Positions 32,590-44,924 of a stretch of 64,000 nucleotides of DNA are shown here, piece by piece. Both the position numbers and the translations under genes were made by a program. Below the pieces are notes generated by a model, which was not told the DNA's origin, searched no databases, and saw nothing but the letters and a program-made list of their open reading frames with translations. The stretch covers positions 17,856,001-17,920,000 of the forward strand of contig CM060200.1 of the NCBI GenBank assembly GCA_030562195.1, given 5' to 3'. Source of the stretch: Nipponacmea schrenckii (lineage: Eukaryota; Mollusca; Gastropoda; Lottiidae). Each line of letters starts with the position of its first letter. Position 1 is the first letter of the stretch.

Positions 32590-35500
32590 CTGAACAGATA
32601 CTGCTAAACGTTAAATTTCCTACATCACCTCCTAGAAAAGAAACAACCATTATAAAACCTTTCGATTATCCAAATACATAACACACTTCTATAATAAATA
32701 CTTTTGATAAATAAACACATTTAATAAATAAACACTTTGTAATAAACACACTTGATAAATAAAAACCCTTGGTAAATAAAGACACTTGTGAATAAACACA
32801 CTTGATAAAAAAACACTTTTAATTAATAAACTTACCTGTGGAACAGATTTTTTGGCTAAACACACTATTACTTTCAGGTGTGAGAGCGGGGTTATTTACA
32901 TAAATATAACATTTATTATCTGACCATTTTACACCACTACATCTTATAAATTTCCCACAAAGTGCCTCACAAGTATCTAATGTATTGTTGTATATAAACG
33001 CCGGTGTTTCATCACTCTTTGAATGAGTCTGAGTTTCCCAACAACATTTTCTACCTAAAATAATACAGATAAATTGATTAATTGTGGTCTGAAATGGAAG
33101 TAAAATGAGGGTTATGTACCGTGAATTTTTATTCTTTTCAATGTCAAACTTGGTCCATAGAAACTTTGATTATCATCAGAATGCGGAGAAAAGTGGGGTT
33201 AGGGAATGCCGGGGAGAAATATTCGAAGGAGTTTTAGGTGTCATTTGTTGATTTCAAGGTCGTACAAACTATCGGAAACAAGAGCAAAGAATGTTAGAAA
33301 GAAGGAAACAACTATATTGTACAAGGATAAGAACTTAGGTTCACATACATAGTTTCGTGTGTGTTATTTCTATGTAAGAACCATACGTAGTTTCGTGTGT
33401 GTTATTTCTATGTAAGAACCATACGTAGTTTCGTGTCTGTTATTTCTATGTAAGAACCATACGTAGTTTCGTGTTTTGTTATTTCTATGTAAGAACCATA
33501 CATAGTTTCGTGTCTGTTATTTCTATGTAAGAACCATACGTAGTTTCGTGTCTGTTATTTCTATATAAGAACCATACGTAATTTCCTGTGTGTTATTTCT
33601 ATGTAAGAACCATACGTAGTTTCGTGTGTGTTATTTCCATGTAAGACCCATACGTAGTTTAATGTGTGTTATTTCTATGTAAGAACCATACGTAGTTTCC
33701 TGTGTGTTATTTCCATGTAAGAACCATACGTAGTTTAATGTGTGTTATTTCTATGTAAGAACCATACGTAGTTTCCTGTGTGTTATTTCTATGTAAGAAC
33801 CATACATAGTTTCGGGTCTGTTATTTCTATGTAAGAACCATACGTAGTTTCGTGTTTGTTATTTCTATGTAAGAACCATACGTAGTTTCGTGTGTGTTAT
33901 TTCTATATAAGAACCAAACGTAGTTTCGTGTTTGTTATTTCTATATAAGAACCATACGTAGTTTCGTGTGTGTTATTTCTATGTAAGAACCATACGTAGT
34001 TTCGTGTGTGTTATTTCTATGTAAGAACCATACGTAGTTTCGTGTTTGTTATTTCTATGTAAGAACCATACGTAGTTTCGTGTTTGTTATTTCTATATAA
34101 GGACCATACGTAGTTTCGTGTGTGTTATTTCTATATAAGAGCCATACGTAGTTTCGTGTTTGTTATTTCTATGTAAGAACCATACGTAGTTTCGTGTTTG
34201 TTATTTCTATGTAAGAACCATACGTAGTTTCGTGTGTGTTATTTCTATGTAAGAACCATACATAGTTTTGTGTCTGTTATTTCTATGTAAGAACCATACA
34301 TAGTTTTGTGTCTGTTATTTCTATGTAAGAACCATACGTAGTTTCGTGCGTGTTATTTCTATGTAAGAACCATACGTAGTTTTGTGTCTGTTATTTCTAT
34401 GTAAGAACCATACGTAGTTTAATGTGTGTTATTTCTATGTAAGAACCATACGTAGTTTCGTGTGTGTTATTTCTATGTAAGAACCATACGTAGTTTAATG
34501 TGTGTTATTTCTATGTAAGAACCATACGTAGTTTAATGTGTGTTATTTCTATGTAAGAACCATATGTAGTTTCATGTGTGTTATTTCTATGTAAGAACCA
34601 TACATAGTTTCATGTCTGTTATTTCTATGTAAGAACCATACGTAGTTACGTATTTCGACTTTGGCGAAAACGTATTGTAATCGTTCGGATTATTTTATTT
34701 TTTTTTGTAATTCTTGGATGAGTTTGCAGACAAACTGGTAAAAGGTGCAGAAATTCTAAATCTACAGTTGATCTAAGAATGATTTCTATTATCAAATAAA
34801 ACAAAACCGGAAGTTCTATCTCTGACAGGAAGTGAGAACCGGAAGTTGAGGTTTTTTTGCTTTAGCAAGTTTATTTTCGGTTCGATTTTGACCGGATTTT
34901 CAGATTTGAAAACTTCAATGTATTTGTCAACTAACAATTATAGGTTTTATGCAATTAGGTTAAATATTTTACCCACGATTTGCAATTCAATATTCAAGGG
35001 TCATCGGCAAAAATTTCAGACCGTGATTTCTCTCTCCTTTAATATAAATGGTAAAATTTTGAAACTTTACCAGTTGATAGGCGATATGATTATAATTTTT
35101 GAAAAAATGTGAAAAAAAAAAATTCTACTTCCGGTTTAGCCTCAAATGACGTAATTACGTAACTTCCGGTCTATAACTGCTAGGTGAAAAGTGAAAACTG
35201 TTTTATAAATAACTTGTCAATAGTAATTGATTTGACCTAAATAATTAGGTCAAGCTGCCATATCGGCCGCCATTTTGAATTTTTGTTACAATTCTTAAAT
35301 CCGAAATTCAGACACTACTGATAGACCGATTTTGATGAAATTTAGCACATAGATACAATGGATCATTATCTACCTTTTCTTGGAGACCGATTTTCAAATT
35401 TCGTATTTTCTTTCGAATTATTTAAATTTTGATTTTTTCAAAATTAGGTCACTTTAACGGCTACGGAAGGTGTGACCCACTTAATCTATGACCTTGAAAA

Positions 35501-35972
35501 TTAGGTCAAATAATATTCAATATATTGTCTACGAGTAGATATTTTTTTAATTTGGCTTACTTAAAAAAATCATAGAGATAAGTGTACTTAAATACAGCAA
35601 AAATTGATAATTTTCATATTTTCGCCATCATTAACCGTTACGGAAGGTGTGACCTAATTATTTTATGACTTTGAAAACTAGGTCAAATGTTTATATTTCT
35701 ATGTAAGAACCAACGTATTTTCCCTGTGTGTTATTATTATTATTCCATACTCACCATCATCACATTGTGTTTTGACGTAGTGAGAACTTCTTCTAAGGTT
35801 GGGGTATTAGTGACGTCAGTATGAAATCGACAAGAATTTCCAGCAATAGTAACAGACTGACAGTCGTCGACCAATCGACACAGCTCTTTACAACTAGCGG
35901 GAGAGAACTCTAGTTTATAATAAACGTCATTTCCTCCCGTTTTGTCTTCTTGTCTGGTCATGTTACATACTC
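32590..35972 (-). CDS. Gene E: PAN/apple-like extracellular protein (partial, three exons)
   Basis: Exon a, 35972-35755, reads VCNMTRQED, then SCKELCRLVDDCQSVTIAGN with more Cys. Exon b, 33054-32836, reads KCCWETQ, then CEALCGKFIRCSGVKW and CYIYVNNP; both have the C-x2-LC-x5-C spacing of PAN/apple domains. A 42-nt exon c, 32631-32590, reads GDVGNLTFSSICS. Exons b and c are phase 1-1. Exon a starts in phase 1 but its GTGAGT donor leaves phase 0, so either another exon intervenes or one base is wrong. PAN domains bind proteins or sugars outside the cell. No signal peptide, TM or tail exon was found. The introns are filled with minisatellites. Confidence 0.6.
33286..33346 (+). repeat. Fragment of the palindromic element (14385-17998)
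   Basis: GAAACAACTATATTGTACAAGGATAAGAACTTAGGTTCACA closely matches the left arm at about 15932-15974 and, inverted, the right arm near 17050-17100. It directly abuts the 38-bp minisatellite, so that array may have started at this insertion edge. Confidence 0.65.
33347..34647. repeat. 38-bp minisatellite, about 34 copies
   Basis: The unit is GTTTCGTGTGTGTTATTTC then TATGTAAGAACCATACGTA, period 38 (for example 33363 to 33401). Copies vary at a few sites (CGTGT, CCTGT, AATGT). Another partial copy is at 35692-35730, past an inserted element, so the array was once continuous. Repeats are adjacent, with no spacers, so it is not a CRISPR. Confidence 0.95.
34648..35690. mobile_element. AT-rich non-coding repeat element, longer copy
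   Basis: ACGTATTTCGACTTTGGCGA at 34648 starts a segment that recurs at 48641-49130 with internal deletions. It contains CTTCCGGTTTAGCCTCAAATGA and repeated GTTACGGAAGGTGTGA and GACCTTGAAAATTAGGTCAA motifs. It interrupts the 38-bp array, which resumes at 35692. No protein is encoded; the open frame at 34846-35112 is not conserved in the other copy. Confidence 0.7.
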
Positions 35973-36181
35973 CTAGAAAACAACCAACCTCGTCTGAACA
36001 CCATTAAAAAATATCAACTTAAAATGTAAATAAAAATACAATAGAACGAATATCATTTAAATAAATTCATTATAATATAAACGACGAGTCTCTATCTGTG
36101 CAGCTTCACACCTGGCGCCATGCTCAGTGTGGCCTGTAGTTATCATGCCCATTACTTTATCTCCATAAAATCTCAACAACT

Positions 36182-36720
36182 ATAAACTGTCATGTTAATT
36201 TGAAGATTGATACAATGACAGTTTACTGTGGTCCCAATTAGATTAGAGTGTTTAACTATCGTGTCTATCTAGCAGAGATTGATTGTACAATGACAGTTTA
36301 CTGTTCCCAATTAGATTAGAGTATTTTAAACTATCGTGTCTATCTAGCTAGCAGATTGATTGATACAATGAAATTTACTGTGGTCCCAATTAGATTAGAG
36401 ATTTTAAACTATCGTGTCTATCTACCAGAGATTAATACAATGACAGTTTACTGTGGTCCCAATTAGATTAGAGTATTTTAAACTATCGTGTCTATCTAGC
36501 TAGCAGATTGATTGATACAATGACAGTTTACTGTGGTCCCAATTAGATTAGAGATTTTAAACTATCGTGTCCATCTAGCCAAGATTGATTATACAATGAC
36601 AGTTTACTGTGGGCCCAATTAGAAGACATTTTAAACTATCGTGTCCTCTAGCGCAATTGATTGATAAATGACAGTTTCGATTAGTGTGGGTTTTAGTTAT
36701 CATCCCTTTTTTATCCCGGT
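36182..36720. repeat. 76-bp minisatellite, about 6 clear copies
   Basis: The unit includes GATACAATGACAGTTTACTG, TGGTCCCAATTAGATTAGAG and TTTAAACTATCGTGTCTATC. Units are spaced about 76 bases apart (36217, 36293, 36443, 36520, 36598). Towards 36700 the copies become degenerate and run into the cytosine-poor tract. Confidence 0.85.
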
Positions 36721-36780
36721 TTTGTCAATGGTGTTTAGTGGGCCCAATTAGTTTGAGTATTTTAAATATCTGTTATTAGT

Positions 36781-37667
36781 AGAGTTTTTGTAAATAAGTT
36801 TATGGGTAATTAATTTGAGTATTTTAAATATGTGTCTATTAGTAGAGTTTTTGATAAATGGTAGTTTATGTGAGAATTGTAAGAGATTTTAAATATGAGT
36901 TATTAGTAGAGATTAATAAAATGAAATTTTTGTGGGAATTTGATTGAGTATTTTAAATAGTGATTAGTGAAGTTGATTATAAATGAAGTTTATGTAGTTA
37001 ATAGAGAGAAATTTTTAAATGAGATTTAAAATTTAGTAGTGTTTTTTGAAGAAATTGAGTAAAATGAAGTTGGTTAATTTTGAAATGCAAAATGTTTGTG
37101 AGTTTGGGGTTTAAATATGTTTGGATAAGGGTTGGTTAGATTAGTGGTTTTGGGGGGTTAAAAAATATAGTAGAAGTGTTTAAATAATGAGTTTGGGGTA
37201 AGTAAGTGGTTGTAAAGTATGTAGAGTGGGAGTAAAGTTAAGTAGAGTGGGAGTAAAGTGTAAGTAGAGGGGAGTAAAGTGTAAGAAAAGCGGGAGTAAA
37301 ATGTAAGTAGAGGGGAAAATAAAGTAGAGTGGGAGTAAAGATAAGTAGAGGGGAGTAAAGTGTAAGTAGGTGGTTGTAAAGTATAAGTAGAGGGGAGTAA
37401 AGATAAGTAGAGGGGGGTAAAGTATAAGTAAGTGGGAGTTAAGTTAAATAGGTGGTTAAATTAAGTAGAGGGGGGTAAAGTGTAAGAGAGTGGGTAAAGT
37501 TAAGTAGAGTGGGGGTAAAGTGTAAGTAGAGTGGGAGTTAAGGTAAGTAGATGGGAGTTAAGTGTAAATAAGGGGGGGGAAAGTGTAAGTGAGTGGGGGT
37601 AAAATGTAAATAAGGGGGGTAAAAGGGAAGTAGAGTGGGAGTAAAAAAAGAAAAAAAAAAAAAAAAA
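36781..37667. repeat. Cytosine-depleted tract: decayed 76-bp units then 22-bp units
   Basis: In about 890 bases the plus strand has only about four C. The first part still shows the order of the 76-bp unit (AATTTGAGTATTTTAAATAT, then TATTAGTAGAG) but with C missing or replaced by T. From about 37200 it becomes a loose array of the 22-bp unit GTAAGTAGAGTGGGAGTAAA, itself naturally without C, which is clean at 41517-41776. It ends in a poly(A) run at 37646-37667. It may be an assembly or consensus artefact. Confidence 0.8.
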
Positions 37668-37939
37668 TCGAAAATACATAATATCTCAATATACAATTCG
37701 TCTAAAATACTAAAAATACACAAGTACATGTGTATCAAATGGACTGATCTATGTTCCGGCGATCAAGTACATGACAGCAAAAACCATATATCATTTCAAC
37801 GTACAATTAGTTTTAAAATACACCAGTACATGTGTATAAAAAGGACAGATTCATCTTTCTGCGATCAAGTACATGACCACAAAAACCAAGGAATAGACAA
37901 GTACATCTGCATGAGGCGATCAGACATCAAAACATACAT

Positions 37940-38300
37940 ATAAAAAAAAAAAAAAAAAACCCCAAAAAAACAAAAAAAACCAAAGCGTCAGTGCATGTGC
38001 TGCGAGTGGGCTACCCAACCCTACTCCATTTTATGTTCTTATTTTCTATGGAGGGGGAGGTAGGATTTGTCCATGCTCAAGACCAGCTTTAAGGATGTTT
38101 ACTCATCCCCCGACAGTAATAATTTACATTTTCAAAATGGTTCAAGTTAGGCCAAAATAGAATTGTTGGTGGTGATATACCTGTGAGAAAGGGAAAAATA
38201 AAATTAATAAATTACTTAAATCATTAAATCATGGAGAAACACAATTGTTAAGATAGCCATCAGCAAGTAGGCCTATAGTTGATGAAAAGAATACCTGTGT
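37940..38300. other. A-rich tract and LINE 3' flank, no gene
   Basis: A runs at 37943-37980 are followed by unique sequence without a supported frame. Minus-strand LINE coding sequence starts at 38315, so this stretch probably includes that element's 3' UTR. Confidence 0.45.
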
Positions 38301-38314
38301 AACAGGAAGTATGC

Positions 38315-39572
38315 TTATGTTAATGAAAGATTACCAAGAATCATCCTTCGAAAAGTCTTAAAATCTGATGCTGATTTAATATTTTCGTCTAGACCATTCC
38401 ACAAAATTGATCCTTTGTATTTGATACTTTGTTTAATCAAATTGATTCGTGGTTTTTGCACCACAAGTTTTGAATTTATGCTAGAATAAGGCGTCTGTTT
38501 ATAGTTAAAGAGGCTTGAAAGGTAGGAAGGAGACAAGTTGTTCAGAGTTTTATACATAAATTTATACGAATTAAAATTATGCCTGGTTTTAATGTCAAAA
38601 ATATTAAGCCTTTTAAGATTCAGTGACAAATCAGTATTATACTTAGAACCAAGAATTAATTTAAAAGCAATTTTTTGTTGCCTGTGTAAAATATCGGCCG
38701 ATGCAATGTCGTGCGAATCCCAAATAGTTGAACAATAATCCAAATATGGTTGAAAGTGGCATTTGTAAAAAATAGATCTATATTTTTCAGGCAAGATCTT
38801 TCTTAACTGTCGCAGTTGAAATAACTTAGTATTTAACATTTTAGCAACGAATTTTACGTGCGGAGTCCATGAGAGATTTTGATTCACAGTAACACCTAGT
38901 AATTTAAAGTTTTCAACTTGTTCAATAAATTGATTATTAAGTTCAATTGATAAATCTGATAAATATTTTCTTTTTTGAGAAGTTGTAATTAACATACATT
39001 TGGTCTTATTTTCATTTAAAATCGTGACATTAAAGGAACACCAGTTTAAGATTGCATCAGTATCTTCTTGCAATTTTAATTGTATATCAGTAACCGATTT
39101 ACCAGAAGTATAAAACGTAGTGTCATCCGCAAAAAGATCACAGTTGGAGTTAATATGCAATGGCAAATCATTAATATAAAGATTAAACAACAAGGGACCT
39201 AAAATTGATCCTTGTGGTACTCCGTACTCCATGCGAGAAGACGAAAGAGTTCCATTGACGTAACATTCAACGCTGAGTACGATTCGACAAGTAACAATTT
39301 ATGAAGGTTATTAATGCATTCGGAAATTTGTATAGTTTTAGTTTTTCAATAATTATCTCATGGGAAATCAAATCAAATGCTTTTGTAAAATCAAAGAAAA
39401 TAGAACCAACCATAAGATTATTATTTACTGCATCATAAACATTTTCAATTATGTTAGTCAGAGCTGTTTGACAAGAACTATTAGACCTAAAACCAGATTG
39501 GTGCGAATACAATAACTTATTATTATTTAAGAAATTATTTATATGTTTTGAATAATGTCTTTCAAGTGGTTT
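38315..39572 (-). pseudogene. LINE type X: reverse transcriptase and C-terminal domain, 5'-truncated
   Basis: The minus strand reads SGFRSNSSCQTALTNIIENV, FFDFTKAFDLISHEI, then a break and YGVPQGSILGPLLFNLYIND, LFADDTTFYTSG (intact FADD), and a long conserved C-terminus with FYKCHFQPYLDYCSTIWDS and KYKGSILWNGL. VPQGSILGPLLF and the LWN-x-LP-like end are typical of the CR1/Rex/Daphne-like group. A short indel near 39240-39270 breaks the frame in this copy. The 5' part is missing from about 39572, where type Y begins. Confidence 0.8.
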
Positions 39573-41514
39573 TTAATAATATAATAATAATAAGTTTATT
39601 GTTTCAAGGCAGGTGCCCATAGAACATACATTTACAATGAGAATCGTTACAATTGTTGTCATTAATACAAAATACATTTATATAACATAGGTCTATATAC
39701 AAAACATAACTCTCATAAATTATTTTGGAACGTTTGGAATATTTACAATATTTTTGCATAATTGAATTCTGTCTTATTAGTTGTCATACACATGTGAAAT
39801 AATTTTAAATATTACTTCAATTTAAAATATTTACAATAAATAATAATTTAATAATGTCAATAATAATGTACACGAAATTAGCAATATTTACAATAAGGAA
39901 TTTCTAAGTTTCAAAGAGAGATACACAAAAATTGACAGATTGTTTATAACTTCAGGGTTAATATTAGACATGATGTTTATAAAATCTATATGACTTTTAT
40001 TGGGTATATAAGTACTTATATATTGTGATCGGTAATTGCTGTAACATGGGCAGGATATGATCACGTGGAACTGGCCCTCTATATCCCTCAGATCACACAC
40101 TGGACATATACGGTCATTATATTCCAGACCTTGCCATCTCCCTTTAATATACATTAGAGTAGTGGCATTAGTCCTGAATTTACAGAGAGCCTGTTTATAT
40201 TTGTCATTCTGAATTATAAATAAATATATTTCTGGTTCTAATTCAACTTTATACATACAATATTGCGCCAATGAATTGTTTTCATATAGACTAGAATGCC
40301 AATTTTGTCTGCAACAATCGCGAAATCTCTGTTTAAAAACAGATATAAAACAATCTACACTACCTACTGCTTGGTAATTCCAAACATATCCAAATCCATA
40401 CGTAAATAGTAGACATTTGACATGCGTTACCCAATTCTTGCGTCCATGCTCATCATGTATATATAACATATCATATATATGTTTTGGGAGTCTGTCTGCA
40501 TGCATAATATTTTAAACCAATACTTAATACATCTTACAGAATATATAGTAAATAATGGATATCTTCCCATTTCACCCAAAGAGGCACTTACAGAAGCTCG
40601 TTTAGGAATCCTTAATATATACTTAATAAATATAATTTGAAAATGTTCTATTTGGGGGGGGTATGTATGACCCCAAATTTCCGACCCATACATTATTATA
40701 GGTACTATCATTTTATCGAACATTTGCATTGCTGTATTTATCGGAATGCCCTGGCAGGTTTTACTTAAACATTTGATTAGTAATAGAGCTTTACTGGCCT
40801 GGCCAATAAGTGTTTCTTTTGCATTTGTCCAAACAAGTTTAGGTGTAAACACAATGCCAAGATATTTGTAACAAGAAACTACTTCTAACGGCTGATTTTT
40901 AAAATGCCATTTTGCATAATCACGTAACGGACCGCCGTTTCGAAAAACCATAATTTTAGTTTTGCTTTCATTTATGGTCATTCCAAATTTATCACAAAAA
41001 GTCTGTATACAGTCTAGTTGTCTTTGTAAACCAAAGACTGTATCAGATATGTTGCCTATGTCGTCTGCAAAAAGCAAAGACATAACATTGGAGTAACATT
41101 CTGAGATGTGGATACCACTACATTGTGAATCGTTTAGATAATGGACAAATTCGTTTATGAACAAACTGAAGGGTAAGGGACTGAGCATGCATCCTTGACG
41201 TGTGCCAATATTGCAGTTGAACAGATTTGTTAATCCGTTACTTGTTTGGACACATGATTTGCATGTCTTGTACATGTTTTCAATTATATTTAAGAATTTT
41301 CCCTGTAATCCCCGATGTCTTAAAACCTGCCATAGCAGGAGGGGTTGTACAGTGTCAAAGGCAGATTTAAAATCGATGAATAAGACATACAAGCGCCCTC
41401 TAGACTTTGATATATATTTGCTTATGCACCCTTGTAGGTTGAAAATATTGTCAATTGTGCTGTATGGTTTTCTAAATCCAGCCTGATATTCAAACAACTG
41501 ATCTGTGTCATTAA
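39092..41514. repeat. Tandem segmental duplication, copy 1
   Basis: The stretch recurs at 41777-44206 with only about one percent visible differences. It includes the 5' part of the LINE X fragment and most of LINE Y. The two copies are separated exactly by a 22-bp satellite. Confidence 0.9.
39573..41514 (-). pseudogene. LINE type Y, copy 1 (RT to 3' end, truncated by satellite)
   Basis: From the satellite edge the minus strand reads FEYQAGFRKPYSTIDNIFNL, FIDFKSAFDTVQ, IGTRQGCMLSPLPF, LLFADDIGNISDTV, SKTKIMVFRNGG and GSEIWGHTY. After a shift near 40490 it continues to the C-terminal finger RICPVCDLRDIEGQFHVIIS. The 3' UTR ends in a TAATAATA run at about 39573-39590. The shift at the end of the RT frame is shared with copy 2, so it predates the duplication. 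Confidence 0.82.
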
Positions 41515-41776
41515 AGTGTAAGTAGAGTGGGAGTAAAGTGTAAGTAGAGTGCGAGTAAAGTGTAAGTAGAGTGCGAGTTAAGTGTAAGTAGAGTGCGAGT
41601 AAAGTGTAAGTAGAATGGAAGTAAATTTTAAGTATAGAGGAGTAAAGTGTAAGTAGAGTGGGAGTAAAGTGTAAGTAGAGTGCGAGTAAAGTGTAAGTAG
41701 AGTGCGAGTAAAGTGTAAGTAGAGTGCGAGTAAAGTGTAAGTAGAGTGGGAGTAAAGTGTAAGTAGAGTGGGAGTA
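41515..41776. repeat. 22-bp satellite between the two LINE copies, about 12 units
   Basis: The clean unit is GTAAAGTGTAAGTAGAGTG plus GGA, with GCGA variants. It joins the end of copy 1 and the start of copy 2 without other filler. A degenerate array of the same unit is at 37200-37640. The long minus-strand frames across it (TLLTLYSHSTY repeats) are read-through artefacts. Confidence 0.93.
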
Positions 41777-44206
41777 ACCGATTTACCAGAAGTATAAAAC
41801 GTAGTATCATCCGCAAAAAGATCACAGTTGGAGTTAATATGCAATGGCAAATCATTAATATAAAGATTAAACAACAAGGGACCTAAAATTGATCCTTGTG
41901 GTACTCCATACTTTATACTGCGAGAAGACGAAAGAGTTCCATTGACGTAACAACGCTGAGTACGATTCGACAAGTAACAATTTATGAAGGTTATTAATGC
42001 ATTCGGAAATTTGTATAGTTTTAGTTTTTCAATAATTATCTCATGGGAAATCAAATCAAATGCTTTTGTAAAATCAAAGAAAATAGAACCAACCATAAGA
42101 TTATTATTTACTGCATCATAAACATTTTCAATTATGTTAGTCAGAGCTGTTTGACAAGAACTATTAGACCTAAAACCAGATTGGTGCGAATACAATAACT
42201 TATTATTATTTAAGAAATTATTTATATGTTTTGAATAATGTCTTTCAAGTGGTTTTTAATAATATAATAATAATAAGTTTATTGTTTCAAGGCAGGTGCC
42301 CATAGAACATACATTTACAATGAGAATCGTTACAATTGTTGTCATTAATACAAAATACATTTATATAACATAGGTCTATATACAAAACATAACTCTCATA
42401 AATTATTTTGGAACGTTTGGAATATTTACAATATTTTTGCATAATTGAATTTTGTCTTATTAGTTGTCATACACATGTGAAATAATTTTAAATATTACTT
42501 CAATTTAAAATATTTACAATAAATAATAATTTAATAATGTCAATAATAATGTACACGAAATTAGCAATATTTACAATAAGGAATTTCTAAGTTTCAAAGA
42601 GAGATACACAAAAATTGACAGATTGTTTATAACTTCAGGGTTAATATTAGACATGATGTTTATAAAATCTATATGACTTTTATTGGGTATATAAGTACTT
42701 ATATATTGTGATCGGTAATTGCTGTAACATGGGCAGGATATGATCACGTGGAACTGGTCCTCTATATCCCTCAGATCACACACTGGACATATACGGTCAT
42801 TATATTCCAGACCTTGCCATCCCCCTTTAATATACATTAGAGTAGTGGCATTAGTCCTGAATTTACAGAGAGCCTGTTTATATTTGTCATTCTGAATTAT
42901 AAATAAATATCTTTCTGGTTCTAATTCAACTTTATACATATATATTGCGCCAATGAATTGTTTTCATATAGACTAGAATGCCAATTTTGTCTTCAACAAT
43001 CGCGAAATCTCTGTTTAAAAACAGATATAAAACAATCTACACTACCTACTGCTTGGTAATTCCAAACATATCCAAATCCATAGGTAAATAGTAGACATTT
43101 GACATACGTTACCCAATTCTTGCGTCCATGCTCATCATGTATATATAACATATCATATATATGTTTTGGGAGTCTGTCTGCATGCATAATATTTTAAACC
43201 AATACTTAATACATCTTACAGAATATATAGTAAATAATGGATATCTTCCCATTTCACCCAAAGAGGCACTTACAGAAGCTCGTTTAGGAATCCTTAATAT
43301 ATACTTAATAAATATAATTTGAAAATGTTCTATTTGGGGGGAGTATGTATGACCCCAAATTTCCGACCCATACATTATTATAGGTACTATCATTTTATCG
43401 AACATTTGCATTGCTGTATTTATCGGAATGCCCTGGCAGGTTTTACTTAAACATTTGATTAGTAATAGAGCTTTACTGGCCTGGCCAATAAGTGTTTCTT
43501 TTGCATTTGTCCAAACAAGTTTAGGTGTAAACACAATGCCAAGATATTTGTAACAAGAAACTACTTCTAACGGCTGATTTTTAAAATGCCATTTTGCATA
43601 ATCACGTAACGGACCGCCGTTTCGAAAAACCATAATTTTAGTTTTGCTTTCATTTATGGTCATTCCAAATTTATCACAAAAAGTCTGTATACAGTCTAGT
43701 TGTCTTTGTAAACCAAAGACTGTATCAGATATGTTGCCTATGTCGTCTGCAAAAAGCAAAGACATAACATTGGAGTAACATTCTGAGATGTGGATACCAC
43801 TACATTGTGAATCGTTTAGATAATGGACAAATTCGTTTATGAACAAACTGAAGGGTAAGGGACTGAGCATGCATCCTTGACGTGTGCCAATATTGCAGTT
43901 GAACAGATTTGTTAATCCGTTACTTGTTTGGACACATGATTTGCATGTCTTGTACATGTTTTCAATTATATTTAAGAATTTTCCCTGTAATCCCCCATGT
44001 CTTAAAACCTGCCATAGCAGGAGGGGTTGTACAGTGTCAAAGGCAGATTTAAAATCGATGAATAAGACATACAAGCGCCCTCTAGACTTTGATATATATT
44101 TGCTTATGCACCCTTGTAGGTTGAAAATATTGTCAATTGTGCTGTATGATTTTCTAAATCCAGCCTGATATTCAAACAACTGATCTGTGTCATTACACCA
44201 TCTTGT
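41777..44206. repeat. Tandem segmental duplication, copy 2
   Basis: Starts ACCGATTTACCAGAAGTATA, identical to 39092, and matches copy 1 to the end (CAACTGATCTGTGTCATTA), after which LINE Y continues here but the satellite follows in copy 1. The X fragment here (41777-42240) has the intact RT frame across the site broken in copy 1. Confidence 0.9.
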
Positions 44207-44920
44207 TAGCCTAGTATTTAATGTTTTTATGAAAATCTTCCCAATTACTGGAAGGAGGGATATACCTCTAAAGTTTTCAGGTGAATCTCTCGGACCCCTT
44301 TTATGCACCGGGCAGATAATGGCATTGTTCCAATCCACCGGGAAGACTCCTGTAGTATACACAAGGTTAAAAATATGGCAAAGTATGGGCAATACTGTCT
44401 GTTTTGATACCTTTATCATTTCAATGCATATTCCATCTATACCAGTGGACTTGCCAGATGACATGATAGAGATGCTACTATCGATCTCAGAAGACGTTAT
44501 TTCACAGTTCAAAATATCAAGGTTATCAGATCCATATAGTTGCTTATCAGTGGGGGTAGTAAACAGTTCATTAACTTCCTCATCTGTATTCACATTTAAT
44601 AGTGTTTCGAAATGTAAACGCCAATCATCAGCGCTAATTTGTGATGTATCCTGGTGCTTTCGTAGGATCGACTTGACCTGTTGCCAAAACCTCTTTGGAG
44701 TTTCAAGGTTACTCTCTAATTGTAGCCTTATTGTTTTTGCGTAAGACTCTTTTTTTTCAGCACACAAGCTTTTAAATTTGTTTTGCGTGGACTTATAGGT
44801 ATTAAAGTCGTGATCAAAGTTTGTAGATCGGAATCGATTAAGTTCATGATATTTTGTGCTGCGTAGGGCACGACACTCATCGTCAAACCAAGGGGGTTGC
44901 TGTTGGAATTCCCCTTTGTT
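42571..44920 (-). pseudogene. LINE type Y, copy 2, longest reverse transcriptase in the window
   Basis: The minus strand has a 552-residue open frame (44767-43109): KKESYAKTIRLQLES, RFWQQVKSIL, FETLLNVNTDEEVNE, SGKSTGIDGICIEM, WNNAIICPVHKRG, NFRGISLLPVIGKIF and the same RT motifs as copy 1 with intact FADD. The endonuclease region is missing: the element breaks off at about 44920 inside a receptor tail exon. The C-terminal finger frame (43187-42571) is shifted. This RT is probably the L2-like or related group. Confidence 0.82.
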
Positions 44921-44924
44921 CCCC

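Noticed and set aside
33347..34647. Possible CRISPR array from the regular 38-bp spacing
   Set aside because: Repeats are directly adjacent with no unique spacers, and the genome is eukaryotic; it is a minisatellite.
37200..37640. Telomere-like repeat
   Set aside because: The unit GTAAGTAGAGTGGGAGTAAA is 22 bases and not TTAGGG-type; the same unit fills a LINE duplication junction at 41515-41776.
41578..42195. 205-residue minus-strand frame with repeated TLLTLYSHSTY
   Set aside because: It is the LINE X frame reading into the 22-bp satellite; the repeat peptide is an artefact.
43884..44744. Plus-strand frames of 94 and 185 residues
   Set aside because: They are antisense shadows of the LINE Y reverse transcriptase.
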